Shown: positions 1 to 10,737 of the stretch, piece by piece
Layout of the letters: every line of letters starts with the position of its first letter
How positions within the stretch are numbered: position 1 is the first letter of the stretch
Notes under the pieces: generated by a model
Told to the model about the DNA's origin: nothing
What the model saw: the letters and a program-made list of their open reading frames with translations, nothing else
Database searches by the model: none
Source: Sipunculus nudus
Lineage: Eukaryota; Annelida; Sipuncula; Golfingiida; Sipunculidae
Length of the DNA stretch: 64,000 bases
Direction of reading: 5' to 3'
Assembly: GCA_026874595.1 (NCBI GenBank)
Contig: CM049315.1
Span: 994,501-1,058,500, forward strand
Position numbers and translations under genes: made by a program

Positions 1-571
1 TCCTACAGACTGGCTCGAACGAGAGACACTTGAATGAATTTCACAGAAACTGGGAACCCCACTTAACTACCAATGCATAACAGAAGTCACACAGTGTCCA
101 AGACTTGAATTTGTAAGTAAAATAAGTTGTCTATTCGCGTGAGAAAGTAACGAGCAACACGGGCATGATTGTGCTAGTTTTCATTAACTCTTACGTTGCC
201 TGATAATATTTTCGAAATCGTATCGCGTCTGTTCAGCAGGTAATCATGCAAAAAAGAAAATAATATGCCCTGATTATCAACAAGAAGATCAACAAATAGT
301 CCCCCGTCATATGTTTAACTAGAAAATTGGCAACAGTGATGGGGCAGGATTGAAGGACGAATGGACGGACGGACACAAGCGGACCATTTAAGTATTCCTC
401 TTTACGGCAGGGGACTAAAGTTACAAACTTGGTGAAATGTATGTTCGTTAGTATCTAAAAACACTGGGAATTCCTGTGACCTAATATTGAAAACATGCTT
501 TCATTTGAACACAATGGTTATATAAGGGCGAGCTGTGTGAATTCATGTTTACATCAGGATATATCTAAACT
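1..571. other. Unassigned AT-rich sequence
   Basis: No coding, RNA or repeat signal that I can support. It ends in a T-run that abuts the hairpin end of the next repeat. Confidence 0.5.
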
Positions 572-2998
572 TTTTTTTTAGCTCAGCTGACGTTCAGTCA
601 TGCTGGGCTATAGAGATGGGTCTTTGTCCGTCGGCCTTCGGTCTGTCCGTCCGGCCGGCCGTCCGGCCGTTAGCAGGGCACAAATCGTAACCGTAGGGGC
701 TAGGGCCATGTACCCTGTGCTGTCTTAGAGGTTCTAAAAAGATCTCCTTGCAAACCTGAAATTAGGTCACTGCGACCTATATTCTCGAAGTTATGGGGTG
801 TGTTTGCACCCCCCCCCCCCCCTCCAGAAATAATTCTTTCAGCCAAAATTTTCATCCCAAACCTTCCATCTGTCACATACAGCTCACCTACCAACCTGGG
901 AAGAACCATAATTATTTTGAGGTCACAAGGTCAAAGGTCAAGGTCACAGTACCAACTTCTTTGAAAAGCCTGTGGATGCATTTTAAGCCAAACCTTTCAT
1001 CCCAATTCTTTGATCTTTCACATATAGCTCACCTATTAAGTGGGAGAAGAATCCTATAGATGTTGAGGTCACACGGTCATAGGTCAGGGTCACAGGATCC
1101 ACTTCTTTGAAAAGGTTGTGGACACATTTCAAGCTAGACCTTTCATTCCAAACCTTTCAGCACTGATATCGCTTCTCTGCCAAGAGGGGAAAAGACCTGT
1201 TGATTTTGAGGCCAAAGGTCAAGTCCACAGCACCCTCTTCTTGCGTGGAGTCATTTTCAGGCATACTTTTCAATCTATACTTTCCATCTGTCATATATGG
1301 CTTACCTACCAATAGGGGAAGAAGCCTATTGATGTTGAGTTCAAAAGGTCAAAGGTCAAGGTCACAATATTGTTCTAAATGCTTGTGAACATATTTCAAG
1401 TAAAACTTTTCAACCCAAACCTTCAGTCTTTCACATATGCCACATCTATGCATCACTGAATGTGATTCAGACTTCATATTTATGGGTCTTTTTGCATGAA
1501 GAAAAAACTAATTGACTTTGAGGTCAGCTGGTCAGGAGGTTAAAGGTTGCACGTCTAAGTTATTCATTCATTGGTTGCCAAGTAATTCCACCCGGCCAGA
1601 TGTAATTGGTTAGTAGTTACCCATCATTTAGAAAGAATCCAGTTGATATGTGGGCAAAAGGCCAAGGTCATAGGTCAGATCAACTTATTTTGTAGACCAT
1701 CTCTATTTTTCTTGTATATATAAGCTTGCACTCCAGCTGGTACATCTCACCGTGTGGCTGTAATTGTGAGTGACACTGGTGACATATGACTCCCTTTTGT
1801 ATCAGGCTATTAAGTGATAAGGCTGAGTGATAAGTACCTCGTTACTGCATAACAAAACACTGTTGTTGGAATACTTCAGCCAGGAATTAACACTATGAGA
1901 GTATAGTATTAAGGTTAAGCTACTGATTTATAAGATGATGGGAACATTTTGCAGTTTATTTTATGGAATCATAGCAATAAACTTTGTTTCCTAGATATCT
2001 GAATATTTTTATATAAATCACCACATATAAAAGCAAGTGTTTGTTCTCATAATATGTGGATGTGTACTTGATTTAGGATGGCTTTATTTTATTACAAGTC
2101 TCTTAGCCATGCTTTCTGTATTTCTATTCTTTCAGGTTTTGCAGTTTACCAACCCTGCTGACCCCATTGAAAAGCAGAGTGATAATAAAAAATATTGGAC
2201 CTACACTTTTACATTTGCATATCTATAAATCTGATATGAGCGCCTGAACATGCCTTTTGAATTGTTTTGGACATTCATTACTGTAACATCATTTGGAGAA
2301 TTTGCCCCAAGTTTGGTCTCTTGTTGGAGGATGTGTGATATCAAATGTCAGACTTGTCAGAAATCCATTATGTCTGTCAGTTAGCCACCTTAGAAATCTT
2401 TTTTTCAGTGCAGTTTCAGTAATTAACCTTCAATTTTTGGTCCGATTTAGAGAATGGTTGTTGTCTGATTTCAGACCTGTCAGAAGTCCAAAATGGCCAC
2501 CAGGCAACCATCTTTAAATTCCTTTTGATCATATTATCTCAAGAACTGTTAAAGTGAAGGCAGTCGGACGTATATTAATGTAATCTTGCAAAGGATTGGG
2601 TCAAATATTTCTTAATAAATATTATCATCATATATGAAAGTGCAGTACAGTTGGCTTGTATTAAATAAAAATTCATACAGAAGCACCTGTTTCTTGATTT
2701 TTTGCTATATATTTTGATCTTATATTTGCCCTTTGTGGTGTTTCTTTTGAGACTGACAGGTATCAAGTAAGCTATGGGAATAGTTCTGGATACCTTAACA
2801 ATCATACATTTTCCTCAGACCATTAAATCACTGTGTTTTAACCAGACATAGGTGATATATATTTCTGTTGTCGTAGAAAATTTCAACAAATTGGCAAATT
2901 GGTTCTTCAAAATTTGACTGGAAGTTGTGAATCTCAGCCCATGATGTCACAGGTCATGCTTGGCAGCTGAGCGTCATGACCCATGGGTCACTTGTTTT
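572..2998 (-). repeat. AGGTCA-rich repeat with hairpin end and palindromic end, copy 1 (family R)
   Basis: The left end holds an imperfect hairpin (TAGCTCAGCTGAC pairing with GTCATGCTGGGCTA). The right end holds the palindrome TGACCCATGGGTCA just before CACTTGTTTT. The same two ends occur in the opposite orientation at 29664-31532, which is why the segment is treated as one element. The interior is heterogeneous: roughly 790-1700 is a diverged tandem repeat of about 130-150 bp with AGGTCAAAGGTCAAGGTCA-type cores, and 2290-2530 is a different diverged duplication. The unity of the middle part (1740-2290) is inferred, and this could be two neighbouring fragments of one family. No protein-coding capacity is evident. 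Confidence 0.6.
790..1700 (+). repeat. Diverged ~140-bp tandem repeat with AGGTCA direct repeats
   Basis: Phrases such as 'gaggtcacaaggtcaaaggtcaag', 'cttctttgaaaag' and 'tcacatatagctcacctacc' recur roughly every 130-150 bp with considerable divergence. The cores near 928-946 and 1346-1364 read AGGTCA-A-AGGTCA-AGGTCA. Short open frames across this array are shadows of the repeat. Confidence 0.7.
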
Positions 2999-3551
2999 AT
3001 CATACTGTTCCCTTTTCTCACTTTCTCATCAATTTGTTAACACTTTCTAAATGGAAAATTAAATGCAGTTTCAGATTAAAATTAATTGAATGGGAGAAAA
3101 TGTTTAAACCGTTAAATTAAATAATTCCACATAAAAGTATATGACATTCGAATTCCATCCAGAACTTTCATTAAGTAAGTTACAAAAATAAGTCCATAAA
3201 TTGTCGCAAACCCATACTGGGCAAGGATCGAATGATTGATTAGGTGGTTCATGTTTGACATATATTAGAGCGCTACATGTTGACGACATCCGTAAACGTC
3301 ACCGTATAGTCTCGCTCTACAATTATTGACGTCACTGTAGTTTCGCTCTTCAATTTACTGACGTTAACCTCGTCTCTTTTTACAAGTTACTAATGTCACC
3401 GTTCTCCCTCTGAACGTCAGATGATCGTCGTTAAACCTTCTTTGCATGCCGCCTTCTTTGGTACGGCGGATTCGACATGTAATACGTCCGAGGCTAAATT
3501 GATGTTTCAACAGAGGAAAAAGCAATATTTCTTCACCAGTACTAACATACA
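2999..3551. other. Intergenic, with four degenerate ~35-bp CRE-like units
   Basis: No gene seen. Between about 3290 and 3420 a unit of 31-38 bp recurs four times, each beginning with a variant of GACGTCAC and followed by a CTCGCTCT-like stretch. One unit contains the palindrome TGACGTCA. The rest is unassigned. Confidence 0.4.
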
Positions 3552-4380
3552 ATTCAGCAGTATTACAGCACATCTGAAGCAGATTTGCAGCAGACAGCCA
3601 GAGCAGTGTTTCCAGCAGATCTGCAACAGTTATTCAGTATATTACAGCATATGCTGTATATGTGCACCAAGACCTATGGCTTATATGCTGAAAGTCTGCT
3701 CCCCAATTGAACATAATCCAGTATTGCGCAGCAGATTTGGAGCAGTGATGCAGCACAAAATGAGCGGTTCCAATTATTTAAATTAGTGCTCCAATGGATA
3801 TATCCAATAGTGCTCTATTTGCATATTAGAAGCAGGTTTTCAGCAGTTCTTCAGCAGAACCTGAGCAGTATGCTCTCATGGAGCAGACCTGCGTGCTCCC
3901 CTAGAGCAGTGTTGTGTGCTCTCCCAGAGCAGTGCTCTCCTGAAGCAGACCAGTATGCTCTTCTGCAGCCGTGCTCTCTTGGAGCAGTGCTTTGTGCTCT
4001 CCTAGAACACACCTGTGTGGTCTCAAAAAGCTGTGTTCTCTTGGAGCAGTGCCGTGTGCTCTCATACAGCAGATTTTTGTGCTCTCCTGGAGTGGACCTG
4101 TGTGCTCTCCTTAAGCAGTGCTGTCCTAGAGCACACCCATTCAAAGTATTTCACTTCACATTCACTTTGTCAATTTTCATTTTTTTTTGTATTTTCTTGA
4201 GTAGTGTCCACGCATCGAAATTCTCTTTAACAAATGTGAATGGAATGAAAAACACCTTTCAACGTGTAACAGTATAAAAGACCTTTACTAATGATATACA
4301 ATTATAATTGGCTAAAAAAGGAAAACGGAAACCTGAAAAAAATAAGTAAAATAACATTTAAATTATTCTAAGAACAAGTG
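3552..4380 (+). repeat. Repeat E, copy 1, with internal 23-bp GCTC/GAGC minisatellite
   Basis: A dispersed repeat matched in reverse complement at 55297-56103. The outer part is rich in CAGCAG, CAGCATATGCTG and GGAGCAG motifs. From about 3870 to 4135 there are about a dozen short units, mostly 23 bp, of the form GCTCTCCTGGAGCAG plus a spacer such as ACCTGTGT or TGCTGTGT. Each unit carries a self-complementary GCTC/GAGC core. The inner part runs to a (TA)n tract and matches copy 2 up to 'attctaagaacaagtgac'. Open frames on both strands (around 3421-4277) result from the repeat and have no recognisable domain. Confidence 0.65.
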
Positions 4381-4402
4381 ACTATATATATATATTTATA
4401 TA

Positions 4403-4455
<53 letters not shown>
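4381..4455. repeat. (TA)n microsatellite between repeats E and F
   Basis: Nearly pure TA dinucleotides with two TTTA interruptions. Confidence 0.95.
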
Positions 4456-4457
<2 letters not shown>

Positions 4458-4742
4458 ATCAACCTTTAAATTTATGATGAGGTCCTGGACAGACAAGTGC
4501 CAATGACACAACTTTTTATAAGATGTTTTCACTATTGATAATGTTGTAAGAAAGTACCGGTATATTGTACATATATAGCCGGGAAGCCTGGGGGACATGG
4601 TTATTGGGCCCCCGAATTCTGCTCCCAATAATATGATGGAAAAAGGAGTACCAGTATTCCTCAATGTACAGGAAATATATTCTCCTGTACAATATAACCT
4701 GATAGATTAATAGACTATCCCCTCCCCATATCAACCTCATCA

Positions 4743-4746
<4 letters not shown>
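4456..4746 (-). repeat. Repeat F, copy 1, flanked by (TA)n on both sides
   Basis: About 145 bp next to the left TA tract matches, in reverse complement, 46034-46180 (shared phrases include 'ggcactt.tctgtc', 'acctc.tcataaatt', 'catgtccccc'). The remainder differs between copies. It contains a short inverted repeat (GTACAGGA ... TCCTGTAC, 4669-4693). No coding function is seen. Confidence 0.55.

Positions 4747-4802
<56 letters not shown>
4747..4802. repeat. (TA)n microsatellite
   Basis: Pure TA/AT run after a short TG-rich lead-in. Confidence 0.95.
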
Positions 4803-4806
<4 letters not shown>

Positions 4807-5113
4807 GCTAAGAATCGGATCTAAAATTTGTAATCAATTAATCAGAACTTGTGGCAAACGATTATCGATTAATTTACATGACAGTTGGACAGTATGGGGA
4901 CTGCTCACACTCAGGCTGCTGCCACCTTGGAAATGAAGAATGAACTACAATTTAATTTTTTTTAACCTTGTGAATTCTAGAATCCTCTTACAACAAGACT
5001 AAGATACTGAGAGACCGACCTTGAATATAATTTTCATGTGAAGATGGGCGATATTCCGGCACAAATCTATGAAATTTAGTGGACCGATTCTCTAGGATAA
5101 AACAGATAAATAT
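4803..5113. other. Unassigned sequence
   Basis: No gene, repeat or structural signal recognised. It ends in 'aaatat' at the solo LTR boundary. Confidence 0.5.
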
Positions 5114-5884
5114 TGTTACGGAACCTAATATAAACAGATCACGATGAACACAAATTTTTGTAATGGAGATTAAAAAAAAATCAGATTCTGTAACACTAGG
5201 CAGCGTGAAATGTCTAGGGGAATGAATAAAGAAGTCAGTGATTTTTTGTTAACAAATAACTGTAATTTATTCTTAAAACAACCCTAACAATACAATAAAC
5301 TAAATCAATACAATTATACAGTAAAACAGCGTTATAGCAACAAGTTAATACAATCACACAGAAAGATAATGGTACAATACCTGGATACCAATACCGTCAC
5401 AACGATAAGTCCTTTAAATGTAAACTCTTGGAGAATGACAGTCCTGTGGAAAGTTCTTTCAACAACCCAGAAAGTAAACTGAAGTCCAAAAGCATAAAAT
5501 CCAGGAGAAATTCTATGAAAATGTATAATTCGTCGGATAAGGTCTTAGAATCTGACAAACGCTTCTGCGTCCGCTGGTATCTGCTCTGCTGTCTGACCTC
5601 TGGTTCTAAAAAACAGCCTCTTTATATACCTTCATACCCCAAGCCGGGAATTTTCCACTTCTCGAACAGTCTATAAGTTCTTGCACAACACGCGTTTCAG
5701 GGATTATCGAGAACACATCGCTGTTCGTACCTCCACATACCAGGGCCATCACGTGACCCACGACCAGGCGTGAAAACCCAAGGCTAACATGACAACGAGA
5801 GTTCAACCAGTACGGATTAAACATAAAATGTAGCAACAACACGAGTTACGCCCGTGTCACATAATAAAAAGAGCACCTGTAACA
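5114..5884 (-). mobile_element. Solo LTR of the element A family (minus orientation)
   Basis: Begins TGTTACGGAACC and ends CACCTGTAACA, the reverse complement of the LTR ends at 28046-28904. Internal blocks also match, including the LTR 3' part around 'cagattctgtaacac' and 'gtctaggggaatgaataaagaagtcagtg'. It is 771 bp against 859 bp for the element A 3' LTR, so internal deletions exist. The flanks are AT-rich on both sides (ATAT directly abuts each end), compatible with a 4-bp target duplication but not diagnostic in such sequence. No internal domain adjoins it, which is the footprint of LTR-LTR recombination. Confidence 0.85.
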
Positions 5885-5902
5885 ATATATATATATATAA
5901 GA

Positions 5903-8040
5903 TGATAATGGTTATGTCTTCTCCGATTATGTATTTCTTAATAATGCATTCACATATGTTAGTGACTCTTGGTCTACTACCTCCAGGTTGGACCACTGTG
6001 TAAGTACCCAGGATGCTCATGGAGCAATCGATATGATTGATGTTTTATATGATTATGTGACGTCAGATCACTTACCATTGTGCATGTCAGTTAATACCTC
6101 TTGCATACCTAGTGTAAAACATGAAGCCAAAACGTTTAGTTGTAAAAGACCAAACTGGGCCAAAACAAGTAAACAGTCACTTCTTCTGACTTTTTTCATG
6201 AGACTGAACACTGTCAGAATGTCAAATGTCAGGATAAGAATCATTTATCCAAAATTGACCTGCAATATGATTTCTTAGTTAACGTAATGCTAAATAACGC
6301 AGATTGTTATATTGATAAGTATACAGCTGGCCCAGAAAGGAAAAATTATAAAATAATACCGGGGTGGAATGAGTACACTCGAGACGCACACGGCGCTGCC
6401 AGAGAAGCAGGGAGGAGCAGGGAGGCCGATCAGTGGCCCTATCCATGACGTTATGGTACACGATCAGTGGCCCTATCCATAACGTTATGGTACACGATCA
6501 GTGGCCCTATCCATAACGTTATGGTACACGATCAGCGGCCCTATCCATAACGTTATGGTACACGATCAGCGGCCCTATCCATGACGTTATGGTACACGAT
6601 CAGCGGCCCTATCCATGACGTTATGGTACACGATCAGCGGCCCTATCCATAACGTTATAGTACACGATCAGCGGCCCTATCCATAACGTTATGGTACACG
6701 ATCAGCGGCCCTATCCATGACGTTATGGTACACGATCAGCGGCCCTATCCATAACGTTATGGTACACGATCAGCGGCCCTATCCATGACGTTATGGTACA
6801 CGATCAGCGGCCCTATCCATGACGTTATGGTACACGATCAGCGGCCCTATCCATGACGTTATGGTACACGATCAGTGGCCCTATCCATGACGTTATGGTA
6901 CACGATCAGTGGCCCTATCCATGACGTTATGGTAAACGATCAGCGGCCCTATCCATGACGTTATGGTACACGATCAGTGGCCCTATCCATGACGTTATGA
7001 TACACGATCAGCGGCCCTATCCATGACGTTATGGTACACACTAAGAGATTATTTAAGTATGCACTGCGTCACTTTAGACGACTGGAAGAGCAAGCAAAAG
7101 CAGACTCCTTAGGCCGGGCTTTAAGCGCAAAAAAAGACCGAGTTCTGGACTGGAATAAAAATATGCAAAAATTCACGCCTACCGTGCACGCATACGGTCA
7201 GTGGCATTACAGGCGACAAAGAAATTTTAGACATGTGGCAGGCGCACTACAAACCCCTTTTTTCTTGCGTGCATCATGATGCTGAACTGTTTAATGAAAT
7301 ATCAAGCAATTTTTGATTTGTCACGCATAATCAAAACATACGTGTAAATGAGTCTGACACGATGGTTGCTCTGTCTAAACTTAAATCAGGAAAGTCCTAT
7401 ATATATGACCCAGATGGTTTAGGAGCAGAAAACTACATTCACGCGAAGGACGCACTAGTACAACCATTATGTTCATTGTTCACTTCATTCTTCGTACATG
7501 GTTATATGCCTGAACTTATGATGAGCAGTATAATAGTGCCGGTAGTTAAAGCCAATTACAGGCCCATAGCACGGTCCACTATAATGTCTAAACTCTTCTG
7601 AGTTCGTGATTTATGAGAAAATTAAACACTTTGTTAATGTAACTGATAATCAGTTTGGATACAAAACGGGTCATGGCACAGAGCTTTGTCTAGGGTTGCT
7701 AAAAGAGATTCTTCGATTTTACCAGAAGATGGGATCACATATGTTTGTGTGTTTCCTCAATGCATCATCGGCTTTTGATAGAGTTTTTCAAACAACTTTA
7801 TTCTACAAGCTTTTGAGGAACGGTGTTCCTTTATACCTTGTCAGAATCGTGTATTACTGGTATATGCACGTAATGGGAAAAGATAAAACTTGGGCTTCAT
7901 CTGACCCATTTCTCAAAATGGGACAAACGCTTTTATCCCCTGTCAAGCAGTACAATTATTTAGGATATTTCTTGGCTTTCCAAAACATTGCAGCATCAGC
8001 AAAGAATTAATAAGTTGTAACATTACCACTTTTGACGCAC
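5903..8040 (+). pseudogene. Decayed LINE ORF2 (AP endonuclease end plus partial reverse transcriptase)
   Basis: Remnant of a non-LTR retrotransposon ORF2 in fragmented frames. Around 5903-6200 the translation gives the C-terminal endonuclease region, including 'DHCVSTQDAHGAID' and the SDHLPL motif whose histidine is catalytic in this family. At 6355-6410 the linker 'PGWNEYTRDAHGAAREA' follows, then the 34-bp array at 6427-7038. From 7040 the linker resumes (TKRLFKYALRHFRRLEEQ) and leads into reverse transcriptase (NYRPIA, QFGYKTGHGTELC, FLNASSAFDRV, GVPLYLVRIVYYWY). The Y/F-x-DD catalytic block is missing: after about 7920 the sequence jumps to a late motif (PVKQYNYLG). The usual FxDA catalytic aspartate reads FLNA here. 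Several stops and frameshifts make it non-functional, and the 5' part is absent. Superfamily is uncertain (CR1/L2-like organisation is possible). Confidence 0.85.
6427..7038 (+). repeat. 34-bp minisatellite, 18 copies, derived from LINE ORF2
   Basis: Exactly 612 bp, or 18 units of 34 bp, each starting CGATCAG(T/C)GGCCC and ending GTTATGGTACA. Variant sites include T/C at unit position 8 and A/G in CCAT(A/G)ACG. In one frame a unit plus its 5' neighbour reads RPISGPIHDVMVH, which continues into the LINE sequence TKRLFKYALR, so the unit is a piece of the LINE coding sequence. Because 34 is not a multiple of 3, the expansion destroys the frame. There are no spacers, so this is not a CRISPR array. 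Confidence 0.95.
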
Positions 8041-8298
8041 TAATGCGCAAACAGATCTATTCACTATAAATGAGAATAACAGAATCTGACAACCTGTATG
8101 TCAGAACTTTGTATGAATCTGATTTATATTTAAAGTACGACTTGTTTAATGTTCATAACCAGAAGATGTTTGTTATCAGATTATAAGTAATAATGCAGCT
8201 AGCCTAAATGTTGTGTTATTTGCTTTCTACTGTTTTTTTTTCTTTCTATTCTCATTTCTTTCATTGTTTGTATATGGACCATGAGTCTGTAATAAAAC
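8041..8298 (+). other. LINE 3' untranslated region and tail
   Basis: Follows the last recognisable LINE protein motif and has no open frame of interest. It ends with a polyadenylation-like AATAAA at about 8291, followed by a TTA repeat, as is common for LINE 3' ends. Assignment is by position and context. Confidence 0.5.
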
Positions 8299-8301
8299 AT
8301 T

Positions 8302-8373
<72 letters not shown>
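8299..8373. repeat. (TTA)n grading into (TA)n microsatellite
   Basis: TTA repeats (8299-8317) continue as TA repeats up to 8373, joining the LINE tail to repeat C. Confidence 0.95.
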
Positions 8374-8374
<1 letters not shown>

Positions 8375-10737
8375 TATTGAACCCCCCCTCCCCCATGAAT
8401 ATTTTGCTTCACCGCCAATGTTGCATGACATAATAACTGTTAAAATAATTTAATTTAATGTTTAATAAATTTGAAAATAGAAGTTGGTATTACACACAAA
8501 ACAGGATATTATCCCTCTAGATGTTGGAGTGAACACAATGTAGAAAAAAAAATTCGCACTAGATAGTCTTAATTTGTGCCTTTAAACTTGTTCGATTAGG
8601 CATAAAAAGTATGACTATGACTGCAAATTTTTAGTTTCTAGCCTTGATATCATGTTTTTTTTATTTGTGCAAACAGAAAGAAGGCCTTGTTGTTTTTAAC
8701 CGCCAGATTGTATAATTCAGAACAACAGTTTTTAATTATTCCTCATACCAGACCGGTCACACCAGCCTTTATTTCTCTTCAGGTTTTACACCTTAAAAAA
8801 ACCATGTAGTCCCAACATAAACTTGTTTTACCTCCTTAGGCTAATACTGACATTGTGTCAAGCGCCCCCCCCCCCCCCCCCCCCCCTCACCCACATCGCC
8901 TGAAAACGGGAGAGGCCGACTATCCAATAGCCGCCTGCAGCTACAAAACGTCTTGCACCGTTCACGGACGACTGTTTCGTCGCCTCCCAATACAGAGAGA
9001 TATGTGGTATTCGACCACGACACGATCGTATTTTCCGGAAAGCATTTTTATTTTCAGTGTCACGGATGGGGTGACATTAAAACTTCTTCACCATAGCAAT
9101 AGTATCTTATTTTCAATGCAACTGCAACATATTGGCAACTGTAAGTGCATTTTACTTTAGTTATTGTGTATTTTGGTCTAAGAATACACGGGTCGTACTT
9201 CTCATAACCGCCATGACAGAAGCAGTTAGAATGTATATGTAGTGGCGACAATGTTTTATGTACTGTTCCAGTTTTTAGGCATTATGGACTTTATGAAGCA
9301 GGAAATTTATGCAATTAGCTTATCATGACAGAATGTTGTCTTAAAACAATAAGATACTTCAATTCATAGAGGGGTCAGAATCCCTCCAAAGTGCATTCAT
9401 GGGGTGGTGACTATAAAATGTACTCTTAGATATATCTAACATTTTATAGTCACCCTTGGTGGCTGACTAACCGAGGGCGGAGTGAATACCCCGTATGTTA
9501 TATAATTCAGCTGATTTACAGATCTCATCATCAGGAATAAAATGGTTACAAATACAGATCTGCCTAAATTCGGAAATAACAGGCATCGTGAGAACAAAGA
9601 AAGTGGATAACTTTCACTTTTGTGTGCCTTCCGAGAGAAATTGGCTTCCGTCCATGCTTGATCATTAAAGCCTTGTGTGATGACCATGTAAACCCAGTTT
9701 ATCATGTTTATAGGTCACAGTGAGTCTAGTGGGGTCGGGCGGTGTTCTGCTGATCAAGTTGATGTAAACTGCCCCGTGTAGCCACAGCCTCAGATGCAGA
9801 CCTAAGCACTTGTGTAATACAATGTGTTATAACCAGGCGGGCCACGTGATGAAAGTACTAATCAGCTGATGGGCCCATTTCGTACAAGTTTGCATTTTCA
9901 CACTGAATTTTGTTTAAGTGTGTGGGCTCCAACAAAAATACCATTATCCCGGAATCAGCCCAAGAATGTCTAACAAAGTGAGACAACTTTTCCTTCTCTC
10001 ATTTCTTATTTAGCAACAAAGTGAGAGTGATTTATATAATGCCAGTGTCCCTGTGTCGCTCAAAGTGACTGGTACTTGTATGAACAATTTCAAAATAAGA
10101 AGAAAAAAATGGTGGTGTGACTTTGAGGGGGTACAGGGTTACGTTAATACAGTGTTAATTTCAGCATACTTCAGGGTATAGATCTCCTACAACTGCTGTC
10201 CATAGCAACTTGCTAAAGAATTTCATTTTATCGCACCGTCTATCTCAAAACAGCCCTGAATCAGTAAATGCTCAAAATCTGTTCTGCATTAAGAAAACAT
10301 TTATCGCTGTTGGAGCTATTTCAAAGCAGCAGTGCGTTAGCATATGCTGAAAATCTGCTCTCTGAAATCCACACTGGACTCGCTGGTACATCATGAGGCA
10401 GCAGAGAAAAAGCAGGAGTTGCTTTATCTGCCAAGATGGCTATTTCAGTACAGCATATTTTCAGTACATCTGCTGTAAATATACTGAGATTCAGTAGTTA
10501 TGGAGCATATGCTCTAAACTACTGATTCTAGCAACAGATATTGAGCAGAGAAGACAGGCACATAGTCACATCTGCTGGATTGCTGCTCCAGTTGTCAGCA
10601 TAATATTAGTACAAATACAGCACAAATACAGCAGCTGCTCCAAAAGCAGCATATGCTGAACTTTGGTACGGGCATTGTTCACAAAAGAGTTTTCACCATA
10701 CTAAATGGACCATGATTTTAGGTTTGTTGGATAAAAA
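8374..10737 (+). repeat. Repeat C, copy 1
   Basis: From 8701 this is nearly identical to 12526-14505. It is also matched in reverse, with more divergence, at 43281-45761. The first 320 bp (8374-8700) is shared only with the reverse copy and in both abuts a TA tract. Features include a C-run near 8864-8886, a perfect 16-bp hairpin (9406-9421 with 9439-9454), and CAGCATATGCTG/GAGCATATGCTC motifs near the right end (10180-10670). Relative to copy 2 it has about 110 extra bases near 8988-9098 and lacks about 36 bases near 9375. No transposase was recognised, and a minus-strand open frame at 9436-9705 does not look constrained. Confidence 0.8.
9406..9454. repeat. Perfect 16-bp hairpin in repeat C copy 1
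   Basis: Arms GGTGACTATAAAATGT and ACATTTTATAGTCACC are perfectly complementary around a 17-base loop that itself contains TAGATATATCTA. The same hairpin occurs in copy 2 (13171-13219). Confidence 0.85.

Noticed and set aside
4368-4664. Open frames running through (TA)n tracts (also near 4745, 8199-8453, 39146, 46064)
   Set aside because: They are poly-Tyr/Ile artefacts of TA repeats with no domain outside the repeat.
6427-7038. CRISPR-like array of 34-bp repeats
   Set aside because: Units are contiguous with no unique spacers, lie inside a LINE ORF, and the window is eukaryotic.
9436-9705. Minus-strand 89-codon frame conserved at 13201-13470 as a possible gene
   Set aside because: The two copies are recent duplicates; of the differences seen most change amino acids, and the diverged third copy does not preserve the frame ends, so there is no sign of selection.
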